64,000 bases of DNA, from contig JAFRGL010000023.1 of assembly GCA_017433825.1 (NCBI GenBank), positions 1 through 64,000 on the forward strand, given 5' to 3'. The position numbers and the translations under genes are program-made. This DNA comes from Eubacterium sp. Lineage in GTDB: Bacteria > Bacillota > Clostridia > Lachnospirales > Lachnospiraceae. Numbering within the stretch: position 1 is the stretch's first letter; every line of letters begins with the position of its first letter. The notes beneath the pieces were generated by a model that was given only the letters and a program-made list of their open reading frames with translations, had not been told where the DNA came from and searched no databases. This document shows positions 1 through 8,122 of the stretch, one piece after another.

Positions 1-27
1 GAGCCAGGATCAAACTCTCTGAATAAA
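1..27 (-). rRNA. rrs: 16S rRNA, 5' end only (runs off the window)
   Basis: Read on the minus strand, these bases give AGAGTTTGATCCTGGCTC, the near-universal start of bacterial 16S rRNA, preceded by a short T-rich stretch as in other Firmicutes. Only the first two dozen or so nucleotides are present; the body lies to the left of the window. The exact mature 5' end is uncertain by a few bases. The gene is divergent from pyc and has its own leader and promoter to the right. Confidence 0.95.
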
Positions 28-174
28 AGTTCGTATCCTTCAGAATCAACTAACTAGCTAATCCATCCGTTTACTGTTTTAGGTTGTTCAAAAGAACTTA
101 TTTAAAAGAATCTTTCGAGGATGTGTTTTACTGTTTAATTATCAAGGTGCGCTGTCATTTGCGACAGCTTTATT
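28..174 (-). promoter_or_regulatory. rRNA operon leader (pre-16S)
   Basis: Transcribed leader between the predicted rRNA start point and the 16S 5' end. It contains a perfect 6-bp hairpin (GCTGTC/GACAGC, 151-168) close to the start and then the sequence CTTGATAATTAAACAG, which resembles the conserved leader/spacer sequence before clostridial 16S genes. The rest is A/T-rich and probably pairs with sequence beyond the 16S 3' end for RNase III processing; that partner is outside the window. Confidence 0.6.
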
Positions 175-204
175 AAGATAGCATATCGTTTTGTGATTGT
201 CAAC
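175..204 (-). promoter_or_regulatory. rRNA operon promoter
   Basis: Minus strand: perfect -35 TTGACA (199-204), 18-bp spacer, -10 TATCTT (175-180). It reads toward the 16S rRNA. The region to its right (205-245) is A/T-rich and may act as an UP element. The back-to-back pyc promoter starts about 45 bp away. Confidence 0.7.
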
Positions 205-249
205 AATTTTTTAATCCAATTTTATAACTGAAAGATCATTCACATTCTA

Positions 250-278
250 TTGATTTTTGCCCTGCTTACCTATATAAT
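250..278 (+). promoter_or_regulatory. pyc promoter
   Basis: TTGATT (250-255), 17-bp spacer, perfect -10 TATAAT (273-278). Predicted start near 285 gives a roughly 50-nt leader ending in the AAGGAG ribosome site at 322-327, six bases before the pyc ATG. No riboswitch-like structure is evident in the leader. Confidence 0.8.
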
Positions 279-333
279 TAAAGCATGAGTTTGGTTATTA
301 TTAACAGACCAATATAAAAATAAGGAGTGTACT

Positions 334-3300
334 ATGCCTGACGAAATGATCAAGAAGGTTCTGGTCGCGAACCGAGGCGAAATCGCGGTGCGTATTTTCC
401 GTGCCTGTATGGACTTAGGGATTCATACCGTCGCCGTCTATTCCAAGGAAGATACCTACAGTATTTTCCGTACGAAGGCCGACGAGTCCTACATGCTAAG
501 CGAGAATGACAGCCCCTTAGGCGCCTATCTTAACATTGACAGAATTATTGACATGGCAAAAAAGCGTCACGCAGACGCAATTCACCCCGGATACGGATTC
601 CTTTCCGAGAATGCCGAATTCGCAAAAGCCTGTGAAGACAACGGCATCACCTTTATCGGACCGCCCTCCCATGTGCTGGCGCAGATGGGTGACAAACTGA
701 CAGCCAAGGAAATGGCCATCCGCTGCAACGTTCCGATTATCCCGGGCAGCACTGAACCTTTAAAAGACGGAGAAGAAGCTCTCCGCCTCGCCAAGGAGTA
801 CGGTTTCCCCATTATGCTGAAAGCTGCTGCCGGCGGCGGCGGACGCGGTATGAGAAGATGTGATAAGGAAGAGGAAGTTATTCCCGCTTTCGACCTTGTT
901 TCCGCGGAAGCCAAAAAAGCCTTCGGCAACAATGATATTTTCATTGAGAAATTCCTGGAGCATCCCAAGCACATCGAAGTCCAGATCCTGGCCGACAAAT
1001 ACGGCAATATCGTACATCTGTATGAACGTGACTGCTCCCTGCAGAGAAGATTCCAGAAGGTTGTGGAATACACACCGGCATTCTCCGTACCGAAGGAAGT
1101 GCGGGAAGCCATCTGCGCGGACGCTGTTAAAATCGCCAGGGAAGTCGGCTATGTGAGTGCCGGTACCGTGGAATTCCTGGTAGACAACCAGGGCAACCAC
1201 TATTTCATCGAGATGAACCCCAGAATCCAGGTTGAGCACACTGTTACCGAGATGGTAACCGGCATCGATATCGTGCGCGCCCAGATTCTTATCGCGGAAG
1301 GCAAGCCCCTCTCCGACCCGGCTATCGGCATTACCTGCCAGGATGATGTTTCCTTAAGAGGCTACGCCATCCAGTGCCGTATCACCACAGAGGATCCGGC
1401 CAACAATTTCGCCCCGGACACCGGTAAGATTACAGCCTACCGTTCCTCCGGCGGTTTCGGCATCCGTCTTGACGAAGGCAATACCTTCAGCGGTGCGGTG
1501 ATTTCACCTTATTATGATTCCCTGCTGGTAAAGATTACCACTTACGATACCACCTTCTACGGTGCCTGCAGGAAGGCCTTACGTGCCATCAATGAAACCC
1601 GTATCAGAGGCGTAAAGACCAACATCGCCTACCTGACCAACATTCTGACCAATGAAACATTCCGCAAAGGTCTCTGCCATACCAAGTTCATTGACGAGAC
1701 CCCGGAACTGTTCAATATTGCAGACTCCAGGAACCGTGCCACCAAGCTTCTGGAATACATCGGCAACATCGTAGTCAACGATCCCACCGCCGGCAAGAAG
1801 CTGTACGAGACACCCAGGTTCCCGGTTGTCCCGGAAGGCGAACCGCCCAGGGGCCTGAAACAGTACCTGGATGAGAACGGTCCGGAAGCCCTGTCCAGGT
1901 GGGTTATGGATCAGAAGAAGCTTCTGATCACCGACACCACCATGCGTGATGCCCATCAGTCGCTTCTGGCCACCCGCGTCCGTACCAGGGATATGGTGAA
2001 GGTTGCGGACGGCACTGCCAAGATCCTGCATCCGTGCTTCTCACTGGAGATGTGGGGCGGCGCCACCTTCGATACCGCCTACCGTTTCCTGCACGAATCG
2101 CCCTGGGAGAGACTGGACCTTCTCCGTGAAGCCATTCCTAACATTCCGTTCCAGATGCTGCTGCGCGGTGCGAACGCAGTCGGTTATGCCAACTATCCAG
2201 ACAATGTTATCCGTGATTTCGTAAAGCTTTCCGCTGAAGGCGGCATTGACATCTTCCGTGTATTCGACTCCTTAAACTGGGTGCCCGGCATGGAAGTTGC
2301 CCTGGACGAAGTTATCAAACAGAACAAGTTCGCAGAAGCCACTATCTGCTACACCGGCGATATCCTGGACAAAACCAGGGACAAGTACACCCTTGACTAT
2401 TATGTCAGGCTCGCCAAACAGCTGGAAGGCATCGGCGCCCATTCCGTAGCCATTAAGGATATGTCCGGCCTGCTGAAGCCTTACGCAGCCAAGGAACTGG
2501 TAGCTGCGCTTAAGTCCGAACTGAAGATTCCGGTGCATCTGCATACCCACGACACCACCGGCAACCAGGTAGCCACGATTCTTATGGCCGCCGAAGCAGG
2601 CGTGGACATCGTAGACGTGGCGATTTCCTCCATGTCTTCCCTGACCTCGCAGCCGTCCATGAACGCCGTTGTTGCCGCCCTGCAGTATGACGAGCGTGCC
2701 ACCGGACTGGATTATATGGATCTGCAGCAGCTGACAGATTACTGGTCAGACATCAGGGAACGCTATACCGATTTCGAATCCGACCTGAAGACACCCGTTA
2801 CCGATATTTACCGCTATGAAATCCCCGGCGGACAGTACACCAACCTGAAACCCCAGGTTGAAAGCTTCGGCCTCGGCCACCGCTTCCTTGAGGTTAAGGA
2901 AATGTACAAGCGCGTAAATGACATGCTGGGCGATATCGTTAAGGTTACGCCTTCCTCCAAGATGGTCGGCGACCTGGCTATCTTTATGGTGCAGAATGAC
3001 CTTACCCCGGAAAACATCCTGGAAAAAGGCGCGAACCTTTCTTATCCGGATTCCGCGGTCAGCTATTTCAAAGGCATGATGGGCCAGCCGGCCTGGGGCT
3101 TCCCCAAAGAGCTGCAGAAGATCGTACTGAAGGGCGAAGAGCCCATCACCTGCCGTCCCGGCGAGCTGCTGCCGCCTGCGGATTATGATGAAGCCCGGGC
3201 TGCCCTGTCCAAGGTTATGAACGCAGATGACGAACTGAATGACCGGGCCATCATTTCCTGGTTCATGTATCCGAAGGTTGTGGAGGATTATTACAAAGCC

Positions 3301-3768
3301 AGACACGAGCATGGCTACATCACCCGTCTGGGAAGCCACGTATACTTCCACGGACTGGCCATCGGCGAGACGAACAAGGTCAACATCGAAGACGGCAAGA
3401 CCCTGGTTATCAAGTACATCGGCCTGGGCGACCTGAACGAAGACGGCACCAGGGTTGTACAGTTCGAGCTGAACGGCATGCGGCGTGAGGTCAACGTGGT
3501 TGACAAGCGCGCGTCCGAGAACATTGTACAGGTTAAGCTGGCAAATCCGGACGATCCCACCGAAGTCGGTGCTTCCATTCCCGGCGCTGTCAGCAAGATT
3601 CTGGTAAAGAAGGGCGACAAGGTCAAGGAGAACGATTCCCTTGCCGTTATCGAAGCCATGAAGATGGAAACCGCTGTTGTCGCCAAGTGCGACGGCGAGG
3701 TTGCCGAAATCTTCAAGGCTGCCGGAGACAATGTAAAAGCCGGCGAGCTTATCATGGTTATCAAATAA
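334..3768 (+). CDS. pyc: Pyruvate carboxylase, single-chain
   Basis: Biotin enzyme that carboxylates pyruvate to oxaloacetate with ATP and bicarbonate; anaplerosis in the cytoplasm. All three functional parts are present in the 1144-residue chain: an N-terminal biotin carboxylase/ATP-grasp domain (glycine loop GGGGRGM near residue 167), a carboxyltransferase TIM barrel starting around residue 531 (DTTMRDAHQS; metal-binding HLHTHD near 735), and a C-terminal biotinyl domain with the AMKM motif, biotin on Lys1110. The length is normal for bacterial Pyc. It is monocistronic: own promoter upstream and a strong terminator 24 bp after the stop. The ATG at 334 has AAGGAG six bases upstream. Confidence 0.97.
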   Translation: MPDEMIKKVLVANRGEIAVRIFRACMDLGIHTVAVYSKEDTYSIFRTKADESYMLSENDSPLGAYLNIDRIIDMAKKRHADAIHPGYGFLSENAEFAKACEDNGITFIGPPSHVLAQMGDKLTAKEMAIRCNVPIIPGSTEPLKDGEEALRLAKEYGFPIMLKAAAGGGGRGMRRCDKEEEVIPAFDLVSAEAKKAFGNNDIFIEKFLEHPKHIEVQILADKYGNIVHLYERDCSLQRRFQKVVEYTPAFSVPKEVREAICADAVKIAREVGYVSAGTVEFLVDNQGNHYFIEMNPRIQVEHTVTEMVTGIDIVRAQILIAEGKPLSDPAIGITCQDDVSLRGYAIQCRITTEDPANNFAPDTGKITAYRSSGGFGIRLDEGNTFSGAVISPYYDSLLVKITTYDTTFYGACRKALRAINETRIRGVKTNIAYLTNILTNETFRKGLCHTKFIDETPELFNIADSRNRATKLLEYIGNIVVNDPTAGKKLYETPRFPVVPEGEPPRGLKQYLDENGPEALSRWVMDQKKLLITDTTMRDAHQSLLATRVRTRDMVKVADGTAKILHPCFSLEMWGGATFDTAYRFLHESPWERLDLLREAIPNIPFQMLLRGANAVGYANYPDNVIRDFVKLSAEGGIDIFRVFDSLNWVPGMEVALDEVIKQNKFAEATICYTGDILDKTRDKYTLDYYVRLAKQLEGIGAHSVAIKDMSGLLKPYAAKELVAALKSELKIPVHLHTHDTTGNQVATILMAAEAGVDIVDVAISSMSSLTSQPSMNAVVAALQYDERATGLDYMDLQQLTDYWSDIRERYTDFESDLKTPVTDIYRYEIPGGQYTNLKPQVESFGLGHRFLEVKEMYKRVNDMLGDIVKVTPSSKMVGDLAIFMVQNDLTPENILEKGANLSYPDSAVSYFKGMMGQPAWGFPKELQKIVLKGEEPITCRPGELLPPADYDEARAALSKVMNADDELNDRAIISWFMYPKVVEDYYKARHEHGYITRLGSHVYFHGLAIGETNKVNIEDGKTLVIKYIGLGDLNEDGTRVVQFELNGMRREVNVVDKRASENIVQVKLANPDDPTEVGASIPGAVSKILVKKGDKVKENDSLAVIEAMKMETAVVAKCDGEVAEIFKAAGDNVKAGELIMVIK

Positions 3769-3791
3769 ACGTTTATATGCCTGTAATGCAG

Positions 3792-3824
3792 AACTCCCGC
3801 GGGGCCATCCCGCGGGAGTTTTTT
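3792..3824 (+). terminator. Intrinsic terminator after pyc
   Basis: Perfect 12-bp stem (3792-3803 with 3809-3820), 5-nt loop, followed by a T run. Its left side also offers A residues, so it can serve the converging minus-strand recR operon too. Confidence 0.9.
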
Positions 3825-3859
3825 ATTTATCCATACAGCTCATAAAATATTTTCCCGGA

Positions 3860-5026
3860 TTACCGGAGTTTGATCAGCATATAGCTTTCATCGTTAATGC
3901 AGCCGTAATACAAATCCTTAAGCGGAATGACCTGCCGGACGATACCGGGAAGGCTGCCTTTGAATTTCAGTCCGCCGTAAATGGAATAGACGCACAGCTC
4001 CGAACTGTTGTACATCACAATCTCATTTCCTGAAAGGGAAACGGACGAATAAGCAAAGTCCGCGGTTTTTGAGCACACGCGGGCGCCGAGGGTATTGTAT
4101 ACCCGGATAATGTTCTGCGACGGATTTTCCTCGTTCCGGAGCAGGACACCGAAATGGTTTTCGTCATAGAAGGTGCTGGCAATGGTGCCGTCAATTTTGA
4201 TGCGCCGGAATTCCCTGGGTGTTTCATTTCCCTTGAAAATGATCATGCCTTCCGAAGTAAATGCCACACAGTCGGAATTGTCCATATAATGGATTTCCGG
4301 CACCAGGATGTTGGAATAGGTATACGTATTGATAATATTGTCCGTGGCTGCCTTGCCCCTGGAACCGAAATTATAGAAATGAATGGTGGTCACAGGCATG
4401 CCCTGGGCAAACTGCAGGTAGGAAACCGCCAGGATTATGCCGCTTTTCGAAAGCGCTATGTCCATCGGATAACCGTTGGCGTCCATGGTGGTCTTGATCG
4501 TTGCCACCAGGGTTCCGTCCGGGTTGTAGCAGCTGATACGGGCGGTGGTGCCGTCGTCCAGAAGCGCCGCAACCATACCCGAAGAGGCCACTTCCACCCT
4601 CAGTATCGGCAGTGAAGTCTGCAGCCGGCCTTTTTCGCCTTCAGGCGTCAGGATACAGATGGTGGTGCCCATCCGGTCGTAAACCGCGCAGGTGGTGCCG
4701 CAGTTAACCATCCTGGGCTCGTTCATATCATAATTGACGGTCCACAGCTGGTTGTCGTACCGGTCATAATAGCCGGCCGCATCCAGGCCGCATTTCAGGA
4801 CATGGTCCTCCACCGCATAATAGGTGTAGGACATGGTATCCTCGTCATTATCAACGTACCTTGACGAATACGAAAGGAAACGCCAGTTGGCGATAATAAA
4901 GGCTGCTGCGGCAGCTACGATAAGGATAATCAGGACAACCCGAAAAGGGCGGCTTTTCACAACGGAAAGCGCCCTTGTGCCGGCTCTGTTCTTCTGTTCC
5001 TTTTTTTCTTCCGTTTCCGCACCCAT
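3860..5026 (-). CDS. Membrane-anchored DUF5711-like protein (beta-propeller-like)
   Basis: 388 residues. A basic, charged N terminus precedes one membrane segment (about residues 21-42, rich in Ile/Val/Ala), then a large extracytoplasmic domain of repeated beta-rich units with alternating Gly/Asp/Tyr turns, as expected of a propeller. It resembles the DUF5711 family of Clostridia, function unknown. A TTG codon in frame at 5062 would overlap recR; I prefer the ATG at 5026, 13 bases after the recR stop, although its ribosome site is weak. It is the last gene of the dnaX-ybaB-recR operon, an association that does not reveal its role. Confidence 0.7.
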   Translation of the reverse strand: MGAETEEKKEQKNRAGTRALSVVKSRPFRVVLIILIVAAAAAFIIANWRFLSYSSRYVDNDEDTMSYTYYAVEDHVLKCGLDAAGYYDRYDNQLWTVNYDMNEPRMVNCGTTCAVYDRMGTTICILTPEGEKGRLQTSLPILRVEVASSGMVAALLDDGTTARISCYNPDGTLVATIKTTMDANGYPMDIALSKSGIILAVSYLQFAQGMPVTTIHFYNFGSRGKAATDNIINTYTYSNILVPEIHYMDNSDCVAFTSEGMIIFKGNETPREFRRIKIDGTIASTFYDENHFGVLLRNEENPSQNIIRVYNTLGARVCSKTADFAYSSVSLSGNEIVMYNSSELCVYSIYGGLKFKGSLPGIVRQVIPLKDLYYGCINDESYMLIKLR

Positions 5027-5039
5027 TCGATTAAATCCG

Positions 5040-5636
5040 CTACAGCTCCGTTCTTCCTTCAAGGGCCCTCTGCAGGGTCACCTCGTCAATGTATTCCAGG
5101 TCGCCGCCTACCGGCACTCCGCTGGCGATGCGCGTCACCTTGATGCCCGCCGGTTTGATCAGCTTGCTGATGTACATGGCGGTGGTCTCTCCCTCCAGGG
5201 AAGAATTGGTGGCGATAATCACCTCATCCACCGGCTCCTGCAGCCGGACCATCAGTTCTTTCAGGCGGATGTCGTTCGGCCCGATGCCCAGCATGGGGGA
5301 AATAGCCCCCTGGAGCACATGGTAGACGCCGTCGAACTTCCCGGTCTTCTCATAGGCTGCCAGGTCCCTGGAATTCTCCACCACCATAATCACCCTGCCG
5401 TTCCTTGCCGGGTCGCTGCAGATCGGGCAGACTTCCCGGTCCGTCAGGGTATGGCAGACCTTGCATTCATGAATATTGCGCCGGGCGGAGACTATGGTCT
5501 CTGCCAGTTTTTCCACCCGTTCTTCGGGCAGGCTGATAATATGGAACGCCAGCCGCTGGGCGGTTTTGCTTCCCACGCCCGGCAGCCTTCCCAGTTCCTC
5601 AATCAGGTTTTTGATATGACTGCTGTAATAATCCAT
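5040..5636 (-). CDS. recR: Recombination mediator RecR
   Basis: 198 residues, full length. RecR works with RecO/RecF to load RecA on gapped DNA. Visible features: N-terminal helix-hairpin-helix ([16 protein letters not shown]), a zinc finger with two CxxC pairs (CKVC and CPIC, around residues 57-72), then a Toprim domain. The ATG overlaps the ybaB stop by one base (TAATG), so the two are translationally coupled. The order dnaX-ybaB-recR is conserved in Firmicutes and most other bacteria. Confidence 0.97.
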   Translation of the reverse strand: MDYYSSHIKNLIEELGRLPGVGSKTAQRLAFHIISLPEERVEKLAETIVSARRNIHECKVCHTLTDREVCPICSDPARNGRVIMVVENSRDLAAYEKTGKFDGVYHVLQGAISPMLGIGPNDIRLKELMVRLQEPVDEVIIATNSSLEGETTAMYISKLIKPAGIKVTRIASGVPVGGDLEYIDEVTLQRALEGRTEL

Positions 5637-5977
5637 TAAAAACCAAAGCCCCCAAGACCGCCGGCAAAGCCCGACATGGAGCTGGCCTGGGCCTCGTCGA
5701 TCTGGCGGAGTGCTTCATTCATCGCCGCCATAACCATGTCTTCCAGCATTTCCACGTCATCGGGATCCACCGCATCCGGGGAAATGGTCACTTTCAGGAC
5801 CTCATGCCTGCCGTTCATGGTAACGCTTACCGCACCGCCGCCGGCGGATGCCGTAAATTCTTTCTCTTCCAGGGCCTTCTGGGCTTCCTCCATCTGTCTC
5901 TGCATTCTCTGGGCCTGCTTCATCAGATTGTTCATATTTCCGCCCATACCGCCGGGATAACCGCCTCTTTTTGCCAT
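5636..5977 (-). CDS. ybaB: Nucleoid-associated protein, YbaB/EbfC family
   Basis: 113 residues. Small DNA-binding dimer of the YbaB/EbfC family. The N terminus is Gly/Met/Asn-rich ([19 protein letters not shown]), followed by a long helix ([19 protein letters not shown]), the characteristic beta strands ([20 protein letters not shown]), and a Gly-rich tail. It lies between dnaX and recR, 13 bases after the dnaX stop, and its stop is fused to the recR start. Confidence 0.95.
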   Translation of the reverse strand: MAKRGGYPGGMGGNMNNLMKQAQRMQRQMEEAQKALEEKEFTASAGGGAVSVTMNGRHEVLKVTISPDAVDPDDVEMLEDMVMAAMNEALRQIDEAQASSMSGFAGGLGGFGF

Positions 5978-5990
5978 GTTGAATTCCTCC

Positions 5991-7580
5991 TTATTCCTCT
6001 TCTTCCACCGGCATGTCCACTACGGCGCGCACCCTGTCAATCAGGGGGAGCCGGGCCAGCCGGTCGCTGCCCTGGCCGTCCTGCAGTACGATATGCACGT
6101 TTACAAGACAGCCGGATACTTTTGCAATGGTTTCTTTTATCTCAGACAGGGACTCGTCCTTGGCCAGGTATTCCCTGGCGGAAAGACTCCCCGTCATAAT
6201 ATACAAATCACCTGAGCCGTCCTTCGCGTCATAGGAAGGCTGGGACTGCTCCAGATAAGTCCGTACAATGGGAAGCTGTATCATTGATACTATTTTTCGC
6301 CAGCCAGACGCAATCTTCATCAGATCCTCCGGCGCAGGCACCTTTAATTCAGGCTCTTTCTTCTCTTCCGGCACTGCCGTCTCTGCCAAAGCAGGCGCAT
6401 TTACCACTGCTGCGGCGGGCACAAAGCCCTCTTCCATCTTCTGTTCCAGCTTCCGGATGCGTTCCTTCCACGCATCGTCTCCGGTCTGAAGCTCCGGTTT
6501 GGCCAGGGAAATAACCGCCATTTCCACGGCAATCCTCCCGGAAGCCGCAGTCCGAAGTGTCAGGGACAGCTCCGAAAAGACCCTGATATAGTACAGAAGC
6601 GTACTCTCTTCAAAATGTCTGCCGGTTTCCGCGAGTCTTTCCAGATTCTCCGTGGAAATATCCGGAATCTCAGACATATCCGACACGTTTTTCGCCAGAA
6701 GCATATCCCGCATATACCAGACGAAATCCGAAACGAACTGGGACATATCCCTGCCGCTTTCGCTGATGCGGGCAATGACCCGGACTGCGGAAAGCACGTC
6801 TTCTTTCCGGATGCTCTCCAGAAGCGTATCGAAATGGGCGGTATCCACGGTTCCCAGCAGGGAAAGGACACTGTCAAAGGTCAGGTATTCGTCCGGGCTT
6901 CCTGCAATGCACTGGTCCAGCAGGCTCAGGCCGTCCCGCATGGAGCCGTCCGCCAGCCTTGCGATATAGCGGACCGCCGCGTCCTCCGCCTTTACACCTT
7001 CCGCGTCAAGAAGCTCCCTCATCCTTTCCGCCACCGTATTTGTGTCCAGCCGGTGGAAATCATACCGCTGGCATCTGGAAAGAATGGTCACCGGAAGCTT
7101 TGAAACCTCCGTGGTTGCCAGTATGAAAATGACATAGGAAGGCGGTTCCTCCAGGGTTTTCAAAAGAGCATTGAAGGCGCCGGCCGAAAGCATATGCACT
7201 TCGTCAATGATATAGACCTTGTACCGGCCCCTGGACGGACGGTAGGTTACTTCCTCCACAATTTCCCGGACATTGTCCACGCTGTTGTTGGAGGCCGCGT
7301 CGATCTCGATTACATTGGTGGACGTTCCGGAAGCTATCTCCCGGCACATGGCGCATTTCCCGCAGGGGCTGCCGTTTACCGGGTTTTCGCAGTTGACGGC
7401 TTTGGCCATAATCTTCGCCACGGAGGTCTTGCCCGTTCCCCTTGTGCCGCAGAAAACATAGGCATGGCCTATGCGGTCATACCTGATCTGGTTGCGCAGC
7501 GTGGTGACGATATGGTCCTGGCCTTTGACTTCCTCAAAGACGGCCGGACGGAATTTCCGGTAAAGTGCTGTATAGCTCAT
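5991..7580 (-). CDS. dnaX: DNA polymerase III subunits gamma/tau
   Basis: 529-residue clamp-loader ATPase. Seen: P-loop GTRGTGKTS near residue 45, the four-cysteine zinc module (between about 64 and 82), Walker B DEVHMLS, and the sensor region [10 protein letters not shown]. The C-terminal third (after about residue 370) is variable, as expected for tau. The ATG at 7580 has AAAAGG upstream. Its leader begins inside the divergent SRP RNA promoter: the dnaX start codon is only two bases from that promoter's -35 box. I saw no programmed frameshift signal. Confidence 0.97.
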   Translation of the reverse strand: MSYTALYRKFRPAVFEEVKGQDHIVTTLRNQIRYDRIGHAYVFCGTRGTGKTSVAKIMAKAVNCENPVNGSPCGKCAMCREIASGTSTNVIEIDAASNNSVDNVREIVEEVTYRPSRGRYKVYIIDEVHMLSAGAFNALLKTLEEPPSYVIFILATTEVSKLPVTILSRCQRYDFHRLDTNTVAERMRELLDAEGVKAEDAAVRYIARLADGSMRDGLSLLDQCIAGSPDEYLTFDSVLSLLGTVDTAHFDTLLESIRKEDVLSAVRVIARISESGRDMSQFVSDFVWYMRDMLLAKNVSDMSEIPDISTENLERLAETGRHFEESTLLYYIRVFSELSLTLRTAASGRIAVEMAVISLAKPELQTGDDAWKERIRKLEQKMEEGFVPAAAVVNAPALAETAVPEEKKEPELKVPAPEDLMKIASGWRKIVSMIQLPIVRTYLEQSQPSYDAKDGSGDLYIMTGSLSAREYLAKDESLSEIKETIAKVSGCLVNVHIVLQDGQGSDRLARLPLIDRVRAVVDMPVEEEE

Positions 7581-7581
7581 G

Positions 7582-7610
7582 TTGACAATTGCCTTTTCTC
7601 AGGTTATAAT
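7582..7610 (+). promoter_or_regulatory. SRP RNA promoter (full consensus)
   Basis: TTGACA (7582-7587), 17 bp, TATAAT (7605-7610), a perfect sigma-A consensus reading right. It starts directly after the first codon of the divergent dnaX, so dnaX must be transcribed from within or beyond the SRP RNA gene. The predicted start (about 7617) coincides with the 5' strand of the SRP RNA terminal stem. Confidence 0.93.
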
Positions 7611-7616
7611 TTCCTC

Positions 7617-7884
7617 TGTCCGTGCAGCCGGGGAGATAGCGGTGCCCTGTACCTGCAACCCGCTACAGCAGGGGTGATGCCGAACCGAGGCCAGTTCATT
7701 GTGGAGCAGCCTCATATAAGTGGCGTTGAAGTACGGGTCTTGCGCAGCAGGAACTCCCGAACCGTGTCAGGGCAGGAATGCAGCAGCACTAAGAGAGACC
7801 TCCTGGGTGACGCAAGGGCGCCTGTACTGAGTTAACTGTATGAGTAACGTCCAGGGTGGCTGTTCGAAGGGGTGCGCACGGACA
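7617..7884 (+). ncRNA. ffs: Signal recognition particle RNA, long (Alu-containing) form
   Basis: About 268 nt. The 5' portion (GGGGAGATAGCGGTGCCCTG, followed by TACCTGCAA) closely matches the Alu domain of Bacillus scRNA as I remember it. The S-domain core (GTGTCAGG ... GGAATGCAGCAGCA, about 7765-7787) carries the Ffh-binding internal loop. The 3' end (AGTAACG, GGGTGGC, GTGCGCACGGACA) pairs with the 5' TGTCCGTGC. It forms the RNA scaffold for Ffh-dependent targeting of membrane proteins. The orientation is unusual: opposite to dnaX. Confidence 0.95.
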
Positions 7885-7913
7885 TTTTTCTTATATTGCT
7901 TATCATAAGAATC

Positions 7914-7936
7914 GCGGCAGTTTCTGCCGCTTTTTT
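7914..7936 (+). terminator. Terminator of SRP RNA
   Basis: 7-bp GC-rich stem (GCGGCAG/CTGCCGC), 3-nt loop, six T. It lies 30 bp after the SRP RNA 3' end. A second inverted repeat (ATTCAGCCG/CGGCTGAAT, 7941-7973) follows and may serve the converging tRNA gene, though it lacks a T run. Confidence 0.85.
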
Positions 7937-7977
7937 ATTGATTCAGCCGAACGTTTTAGGCGTCCGGCTGAATATTA

Positions 7978-8064
7978 CGGAGAGTGTGGGATTCGAACCC
8001 ACGTGCCCGAAAAGGACAACCGCATTTCGAGTGCGGCTCGTTATGACCACTTCGATAACTCTCC
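7978..8064 (-). tRNA. tRNA-Ser (anticodon CGA)
   Basis: Minus strand: acceptor GGAGAGT (8064-8058) pairs with ACTCTCC (7985-7979), discriminator G at 7978. The anticodon stem CCGCA/TGCGG encloses CTCGAAA, giving anticodon CGA (reads UCG). The long variable arm (CTTTTCGGGCACG region) and GGTTCGAATCC T-loop are typical of serine tRNA. The 3' CCA is not encoded, so it must be added by a nucleotidyltransferase such as the one at 25344-26681. Confidence 0.96.
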
Positions 8065-8122
8065 TGTTGCGATATATTATTATACTTTTAATCTCTTTCG
8101 CAGTCAACCGTTTTCAACCGCT

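Noticed and set aside
582-1239. Long open frames antisense to pyc
   Set aside because: They lie inside a clearly coding, conserved enzyme gene, have no ribosome sites and arise from codon bias in GC-rich sequence.
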